A stretch of 64,000 nucleotides of DNA, taken from NCBI GenBank assembly GCA_903813345.2, contig CAIIXF020000001.1:23983915-24047914 (forward strand). Direction: 5' to 3'. The notes under the pieces were generated by a model. That model saw only the letters and a list, made by a program, of their open reading frames with translations, was not told the origin of the DNA and did not search any database. Every line of letters begins with the position of its first letter. The first letter of the stretch is position 1. Both the position numbers and the translations under genes were made by a program. Positions 52,001 through 61,000 of this stretch are shown here, in pieces. This DNA comes from Owenia fusiformis. Lineage: Eukaryota > Annelida > Polychaeta > Sabellida > Oweniidae.

Positions 52001-55000
52001 TATCACAAGAACAGAGTGTTGTTTTAACCTTGACCCATAACAATGAAGTGAATCTACCCACAAATGTTTCATGTGTTCTAGATACAGGAGCAGGAATCCA
52101 GGATGAAACATCAGTTTTCTCACTGGAACCATTCCATGTTTTGATTATAGATTATGAGGAAACTGGCTCATATATGCTTAATGTTAACTGTAGTAATCTT
52201 GTAAGTTCTGCATTGGTAGATATAGAAATTGTAATCGAAGATCTAACAATAGAATCATTTAATGTAACCATGATGACACCAGATGATGTAACATTTCATG
52301 TTGAAGATCAAAAGACTCTTGTAGAATTCCAATTGATGATAGATGGTGTAGAATGTCTAATGGTGCCCCCAGAGGCAGAGTATTTTTGGACCTATGGTGA
52401 TGAAACTGCAACTGATACCAACATGACTGAATGCAAACATGTCCATAAGTATGACAAGAAAGGTACTTATACTGCAGAACTCACTATCAAATTAGATGGA
52501 CAACTGAGGGTATTTTCATTTGACATAAAGGTAGGGATCCTAAACATTTCCACTGATGTAGCTGAAGGTGTAATGGGGGTGGATGACCTTACCCTTAAAG
52601 TCATAGGATTCGAAGGAGATCTGAGTATAACTATTGAAGCCATGAATGTCAATGACCCCACAGTAACAAGTAAAGATGAACTATCTGCAATTGCAGTTGA
52701 TCAGACAGCTGTGCTATTGTACATATTCTCAATACCAGGAGAGTTGTCTGTCAACTTCACAGTTGCAAATGATACACACATTGAATCAACACAGTTGTTA
52801 TCAACCATTATGATGTATGCTCCATGTCCTGATTATGAAATCAACTATTTAGGCCCCGAATTAACTATCACACCGGCAACTGTTGAAGTTGAAGTCTCAC
52901 GTATTCATCCTTATCATCCTGATGATGCCTTGTTCTTCATGGATTATGGAGATGGTAATCCAAGTATGCCAGTAACTATAGAAACTTTTGAATCCACCTT
53001 ACTCTCACATGATTTTGTATTTGATGGAACTGCAAATTTACAATTGAGATGTACAAGTCCACATGGTAACACTGAGTCATATCTTAATATTGATTTCATC
53101 GAGGATATGACAGAGCTCACAATGATACCTCTTGGTGAAACGGTTCCTACAGTTGTTATACTTGGATCCAATGTAGAATACATATGCTCTGTTGCCTCAG
53201 GTAGGGGTGTCACGTTTTCGTTGAGTATCGGATCACATGAAGTAAAACATCTCCCAGGGAATCCAAGACAAGCTTTATTTAACCACACTTTTGTGACCGT
53301 AGGACTGAGTACAGTAATATGTAATGCAACTGACTTTTATGGCAAAACATTGTCATACACACAGCAAGTTCAGGTAATGAAAAACCTCATTCTTGATGTT
53401 GAAATGTTCCACATTGATGGCCCTGAAACAGTCACCTTTGATTATGTAATGAGAGAAGCATCGGCTGAATTTGTTATTTCTATTGATGGTTTTGGATCAG
53501 TCATCCCTGAAGGTGTTCTTGTTGCCTGGGAATTTGGGGATGACTCTATTGGAGTACCAATGAATAATCTTACATCATACTCAGAAATGCATTCATTTTT
53601 TGATGCTGGTACTTTCATTGTCACTGCACTGATCCATTTGCCTTTGGGTGAAAGTTTTACACTGTCACATACAATAACAGTGGTAAAGCCATGTTTGTGT
53701 CCAATCATATCTTTTGATGAAAGTGTGATTCAAAGAGATTCCCCTCTTACAGTGATCAAATCACGCTCAGCAGGCATCACACTTGGTGTTACGCAGAGAT
53801 GTGATGGACAAGCATTCAAACCTAAATACAGCTGGCATTTATCACAACTTGAACTAGGAGTATATGAATCGAGTCCAATAGTATCATCTCTTTTTACAAT
53901 CCCCAAAAAGACTCTAAATGATGGTTTGTTCATTGTGACAACTTCAGTGGAACTAACTGGAAACTTGTCATGTAACTTAAGTGCTTACATGCATCTTAAA
54001 GTTGTGAAGACCCCATTGGATTGCAAAATCTTTGGTGGTGAAACTGTTGCTGTAGGTGTAAGTAACAATCTGATATTGCGAAGTGAAACTATTGATCCTG
54101 ACTTACCCATTTCAACTGACTATAGTGGAATGACCTATAGCTGGACCTGCACGAAGATTCCAGTTGACCCTGATAACATTGAAGAAATCCCTGTTGAACA
54201 GGATGGTGATGAGTGCTTTCCAGATTCCCCTAATCCAACTGATAGAGAGGTCATACATACCGAAGCAAAAACAGCTGGCTTTTGGTATATAAACAATTTA
54301 AAAGTACAGAAAGATGAACGGTCATGCAGTGCAGTCCAATCTGTTAGAGTTGATGATGGAAATACACCACAATCTGTAATAAGGCAAGTCCTTTTAATTT
54401 TGTGCTGTGGATATTTTGTATATCTATGCTGCTCTTTGTTTTTTCTTATTGAAATAATAACAGAGACTTTGTTTCAAATATTCATCTCCCCTGTTATATT
54501 CTTGCTTTTTAATATCCTATAATGATATTGTATAATTTTGTGTTTAGATGTCGGGCTAACTGTCTAAAAAAGGTCAATCCTGCTGTTGCCTTAGTGATTG
54601 AAGCAATGTGCACTAACTGTGTGTCTGAAGAGGGTGTGCTTTACAACTGGAAGTTGTATAAGGAGAAACTGGGGGGCACATTTGAGGAAGTAACAGATGT
54701 GTTGGGAAACGGTAATTAATATCTGTTAATATCTGTTCCATTGGAGTGAACTAATCTTTAGATGTCTTTAATTCCAAACATTTTCATTGTTTTCCTAAAC
54801 AACCTTTCTTAGCGTGACCATTAAGTTGCATTTCTATGTCTATTTAAACGCTGCCATTTAAACCACACAAGGAAAAAAAATTAAAGAAAATATTGATAGA
54901 ATTGAATGCATCATTAGCTTGATTCATTAGTTGGCTAAAAGCTTGTGTCTAAATCCCAAAGATATTGATATTTTCTAGATTCTTCTCGTCTGAATACTAA

Positions 55001-58000
55001 AGGTGTTACAATCCCGGCAGGGGGATTGGAAGAAGGAGGAGTATACCAAATGAAGAGTATAATATCTAAAGAAGGGGAATTGGATGGATTCAATACGCAC
55101 ACTATTATTTCAACTTTCCTTCCTTGGGGAGGGAGGTGTTCAGTTGAACCTTTAGAAGGTATTTCACAGTTTTGATTCACTTATTGTTCAGAGCAGGAAA
55201 TGTGTAACCACAAGCACCAAAAAGGGAAATAACAAGTAGTTCTATAAGGGAAAGCAATGAAAAAAAATCTTAAAAGAAATCATACGCATTGAACGATATC
55301 TAATTTCCCGGGGAAAATTACCGGTCCAGAATATATTCTAGACCGGTCCATATGGACCACCACTATGACGTCACACATTTCTCAGGTCGATATAGTAAAA
55401 TGAATGCCTTCTAAACTAGCACTAAAACCCCTAGAACTGGCCCGGCAAGGTGGTAATAATACATGTTGAAGAGGGGTAGATTTATTCTTACTTCTCTTGT
55501 TTGTTTGTGTAATGCTTGGATTTAAGTTATTATATTCAACGTAATATTATTTTATTTAACATAAATGCATTTGTTAAAATTGCCAGTTGACCAATCAGAA
55601 TTCTTTCAGGTACTGCTCTCCAGACTGTATTCAAGTTGAGCTGTTTTGATTGGATGGATGAGGGTGGTTTAGATGCTTCTGAAGAACCTGTTCTGTCATA
55701 CAGATTCTTTGCCAATAATGACTCTGTGTCATATGGGCGTATGTAAAATTCCCAAATTGAATATTGTACATGTATATTGCAAGGGCAAAGTTGCTGATTC
55801 TATTCAAAGTCAACAAATTCATTATTGAAAAAATTGTTATTTGAGACATATCTTTTATGTTTTTTATCTTATATGTAAGTCCAAATGTTAAAGTAATCTC
55901 ATGCAAATGTTAAAATAAACTCTAAATCCTATAAAGTTTTGTAATTAGGGTTTTAAGAAATATGAAAATCAAGGATTCTCTATTATCAGAAAATCGTGAA
56001 ACTTGTGTTCTTAATTAATTGAACCTTCTTCTTAATTGACAACTAATAACTCTCACATGTAGATATGTCGTTGTGAGCCTTTACCCTGTTGTGTACATTC
56101 AATAAACATTGATAGTGTTTTCAGCATTATATGAATTTCTCTTCAGAGGAGTCAGTAGCAACTAATCTCATTCTACCTGCTGGCCCAGACACCAATGATC
56201 ACATGATGGAATACAGAATAGAAATATGTGACGCTTATTTAGCATGTGCAGAATACTCAGGACATATTAAGGTTACTTGATGTATCATATATCATATTTA
56301 GATTTATTCGTTGCCATATTGTCCCTCATCTTCTTGGTCATAGAGCTCGTATCTACATTTGTATGACAAGGGAATTTATATGACACCACCAAAAGTGGCG
56401 ACTTTTTATAGTTTTCAATTTTTTGTGGATTGCGTTTGGTGTTCAACAGTCGGTGTCTGTAGCAAATGGAGTTTGGTAGTCAGTGTCTGTAACAAATGGC
56501 AGGTAGTGACATTTTGCATGTTAATGCCTCATCTAATGTTGTCATATTTACAATATTTTTGAAATGTATGTATGATAACAACAATCATAATGTATTATTG
56601 CAGGTTAAGCCTCTTGTCAGTATTGCTGTACCAATTGATGATGAATCTGATGATACAGTGAGTGAAGCAGAGCTCCAGGAAAAGGCAGTGGACAAACTAG
56701 CTGGCTCCTTAGACACTCTTGCTTCACTAGAGGATGTTGGTAACCCTAAAAATGTCCGCACTATGATTATGTCTTTGTCAAATACATTAACAACAGCAAC
56801 ACCCGCTCCGGTTAGTTTTATATTATATTACATTTTGCTTTTAGTTCAGTGGAACTGGATCTTCTTAATTTCACATTTCATATTTGAAATAATAAACATA
56901 CATTATGTTTCCATTTAAGTAAAGGCTTCTCTATGGTATAATTTGAATCCAATATACATAGAAACACTGCTAGCCTCTCTGCTAGCACCAGTGTATTTAC
57001 TTTTACAAATTTTCCATAAATGTATTTGGCAAAACTGTATTTGAAACTGTATTTGTCAGAAATGCATGTACAATTTGGCATGGATCAACATTATAAATAT
57101 ATTGTATTTGTACATTTTAAAACCTCCTCAAAGTTTTTTATTGGTAGTGCAAGTGAATTCTACATTTATAAGCCAAAGCCAAACTTCGTACTCTATGGTT
57201 CTTTTAAACTCTTCCCTCTGGAAATAGAAAGTATTAAAGGAATAAAGACCAATATTCTATGATTTATGGCGCAGTATATGACCAAAAACTTTATTCTGTT
57301 CATTGTTAAGACTGAAACCACGTAGCGATTGAGGTCTTTGGCAATGGCCAGAATAAAATCTGAGGTCAAATAATTGCCATAAATCATAGAATTGAGGTCT
57401 TTGTCACAATTCTAATATGATAAAGTGCACAAGTGGTCATATATGCCCCAATATAGACTAATTAATCAATTGTTCTAGTTATTGTAACGTCACATATCAT
57501 ATTAGAATAAGGAATAAAGACCTCGATCTAATGATTTATGGCATAATATATGACCGAAAATTTTATTCTGTTACATTGTTAAAAGATCGGAATGGTGTAG
57601 CGATTGAGGTCTTTTGCAATGGCCAGAATAAAATTTGAAGTCATCTCGTATGTATCTCCTCTCCCCATTAGGGTCATTAAGAATAAGACCTGTCTTATTA
57701 CCACTACCAGCCAGATTAAATTTTCATTCAATCTTTGATTCTCATAAGCCTGCATTGGAAGACATCCCAGCAGAAGAAGCAATTGGAGATCGCCTAATGG
57801 AACAGGAATCAGTTGTCACTGCCAAAGCTAAACAGGTACGTGTAATTATTGAAGCACCACATGGGAGTCTGCATATTACCTAGAGTCCAATTTCTGAAAA
57901 ATTTCAAAATGTAATGAGGAAATAATAAAAAAAATCAGATATATGTGTAGTGTAAAACTGTTGTTTTCTAGATGAAGAGTGCGATGGTGGATGCTGCTGT

Positions 58001-61000
58001 GTCAAGCTGTTCTGGGAATAATGCCCCTATAGATGGAAATGCATTGCTACAGTGTGGATCAGCCATAGGTGCCGTCACTGCCAATCCTGATCAGCTCACA
58101 GAGGAGGCTCAGGTTAATAGTCAATTCTCATTGATTACTGTAGATTGGGTTAATTTGGCGCTAATTAATTTGGCAACTTTGCCATTTTTGCATATTGGCA
58201 GCTATTTGATATTCGTCAAACTACGATTTTATCATTGATGGAGACGATTTTGACGACATGTGTCCATTTTCATCATTCAATAAGGCTCAACCTGAGACTA
58301 ACATAAAATTTTATGATGGTCTCAGGCTCAACATACACTTTTAGGACAACTGTAATGATTAAAAGCTATTATTGTAATCTTGAATATTGTTAATGAACCT
58401 GGCTGTCTATCGATATAGGGTCCGAGAGCGAGAAATCAAAGATGATACATTCTTCCACCAATCTTCAGTAAAACTAATTTTCAAAGATTGCGCCTATAAA
58501 ACTGTATTTGCAAGATTGCTAGGCAACTGCCATCAAATAGATGGCAACAATGTATGACTATTCGTTGTTCTACGATTTCATCGACGACGTGTTTCGAGAA
58601 ATGCAATTTGGAAAATCATGGACAACATTATAGAAAGCAAAAAATCGTTAATCTGAGAATCATTTATGACGGTGTATTCGAGAAACAGACTTCCGACTAA
58701 CCCAATCTACATTATACAAATAAACATCATAGAGATAACAGGTGACATCATGGTATTGATGTTCGTGACACCATTTTATGAAGATTTTTGAGATTGAGAA
58801 TAGGATGTAAGATACATATTTTTTTAAATATGACAAGACATGGCACATTTCATAAAGATAAGGAAGCACAAAGCCCAAAAGGTAAACCATTACTAATTAT
58901 TTAAAAGCATAAGACAGTTGACATTTATACTGAAGGCAAAACAGATGATACAGATGGTAGTTTATTCGTATCTTAGTTATGGGAATATTATGTGGGGCAT
59001 TATGCAACAAAAAATCATTTGAACTGACTTTTTATTTTACAAAATAAATTCCTTAGAATAATGACAGACTCTCCAAGAACTGCTCCTTCGAATCCTATCT
59101 TCAGAGAGTTCAAAATATTGAATATTTTTGACATAAATAAATTTCAGATCGCTACATTTGTGCAGAAAACTGTGACTGAATTAAAAGATTTTCCATCTCG
59201 TAATTTCAAGCATTTTTTCAAGAGAGAATAAACATACATTCCCATGATAAGAGAAATAAATATAATTTTGTAATAAAAGAGATTTAGAACTGAAAATGGT
59301 TGTAAATCAATTGCGGTAAGTGGAGCGATACTTTATAACTCTTTGTCAACAGATTTTCAAAAGGCAAAACCATATAAAACAGTTTGAAAAATGATCTAAT
59401 ATGATCTTATTAATCAATACCAGTGATACTTTGTGCTTCCATTAGTTCTTTTTTCAATTTAATTCAAATTTCTTCTGGTTTACAACTAAAACATTTTTCA
59501 TATATTGTATGAAACATTGTAGGGAAATGTTATAGGGAAACCTGTTTATATGTCAAAGTGATCCAGCTAAGTATATTGAATATATTCATCCACTTTTTAG
59601 GAAGCTGCTCTGAATGCTGCTACTGAACTTGCTGGAGGTCTAGAGGCCATGGCTAATGAAGGGGAGGTTGATACTAGCCAAGTTGAGAAAGTTGGCACAG
59701 GTACCCTCCTTTGAATTATTTTGGATTACTTATCCTAAAATTGAACAAAATGTTATGACATAAACTCTGGATTTTAAGGGGATCTTGTATTCTATATGAC
59801 TATATAATATATGGACATGAAATGTGAAAAGTAGATTCTAATGGAATTGACTTTATTTTCCACTCTGTGGATGACAAACAAACCTATGACCTAATAAAGT
59901 ATTAGTCTCTCAGAGGCCATCCACAATTGTTTTATATATGATCCATTACATTGAGTAAGTGCCAGTTTTGTAAGTTTGGATCAAATTGTACAATAATCTC
60001 CCCCAGACATTTAGTGAAGTGTACCAGTTGCTACCAGTCTAAGGCGCATAGGGCTGCAGTAAGCAACAGTGATGAATGCTTGCATTTGGATTGTATTTCC
60101 AGCCATACTGGGAATAGTAGCAAGCAATGTGCCTATGGAAGAGAAGTCTGGGGCACTATCTACAAGCTGTGAAGACCTCCGAGATGCCACTAAGAGAACA
60201 GTCTGTCAGAAACAGATTCCACAAGCTGCCCTAAAGAAGGAAAAGGCTAAAAAACAGGTATGAGCTATAGATCAGTGAGGACTTCTCATCATCATTATCA
60301 TCTTGCTTCATATTTTGGTTATATATGTTTATTAGTTGAGTATGCATAAATAACTGAATCTGAGAGAAATTATTATTAGAACAATTGAGCATTATGCTTT
60401 TTTAATGAGCTCAATTTTAGTTTCCCTTCATATACAGCACATTGTAATTGCCTTTGATTTTTAACTGTTAAAGTGTGGATTCAATAGGCTCCACACATTA
60501 TGAAAATCAGTCAATGTAATGTCTTTAGCTTTGCATCTATTTCAAAACCTTTTATTTTGAAAATGATTCACTTATTAAGTGCTTATTTCAGCAAAAGGAA
60601 AGATCGGATGCTCTGAATAAGAATGTTGCATCCATAGGAAATGCACTGAGTAAAACTCTGGCTGTAGGAAAAACATCAACAATTGGAACTCCTACTCTAT
60701 TAGTTAATGTTGCCAGAACAAGTGGCAATGATCTAGCAGCTACTGAATTTCCTTCAGGAAATGATGGAAGCTCTATAGCACTATCTGGTGGCCTTGTCAG
60801 CAATGAACCAGTCAACATACAGGTAGGGATACCTTTTAGAAGTCTTTGATATTTTTCAAATTGAAGCATGTAGCACTTAATATGACCAGGGGTCTTTTCT
60901 GTAGTGATGTATGTTTTTAATGGAATTCTTTTGGGACTTCTTTCATCTAAAATTAACTAAACATGGATGAACATGGATTTGCTGCTTATAAAATTGTTAT

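Noticed and set aside
54384-54522. Treating the 4.3-kb exon as ending in a stop at 54,522
   Set aside because: The REJ sequence continues in frame at 54548 across a GC-AG junction; the hydrophobic tail is kept only as a possible retention isoform.
56125-56146. Upstream acceptor (gttttcag) for exon 12 of the PKD1-like gene
   Set aside because: Using it leads to a stop after about 13 codons; the acceptor at 56145-56146 keeps the frame open.
57193-57782. Two frames sharing ILAIAKDLNRY as a gene fragment
   Set aside because: The shared stretch is the duplicated 130-bp intronic repeat, with no wider coding signal.
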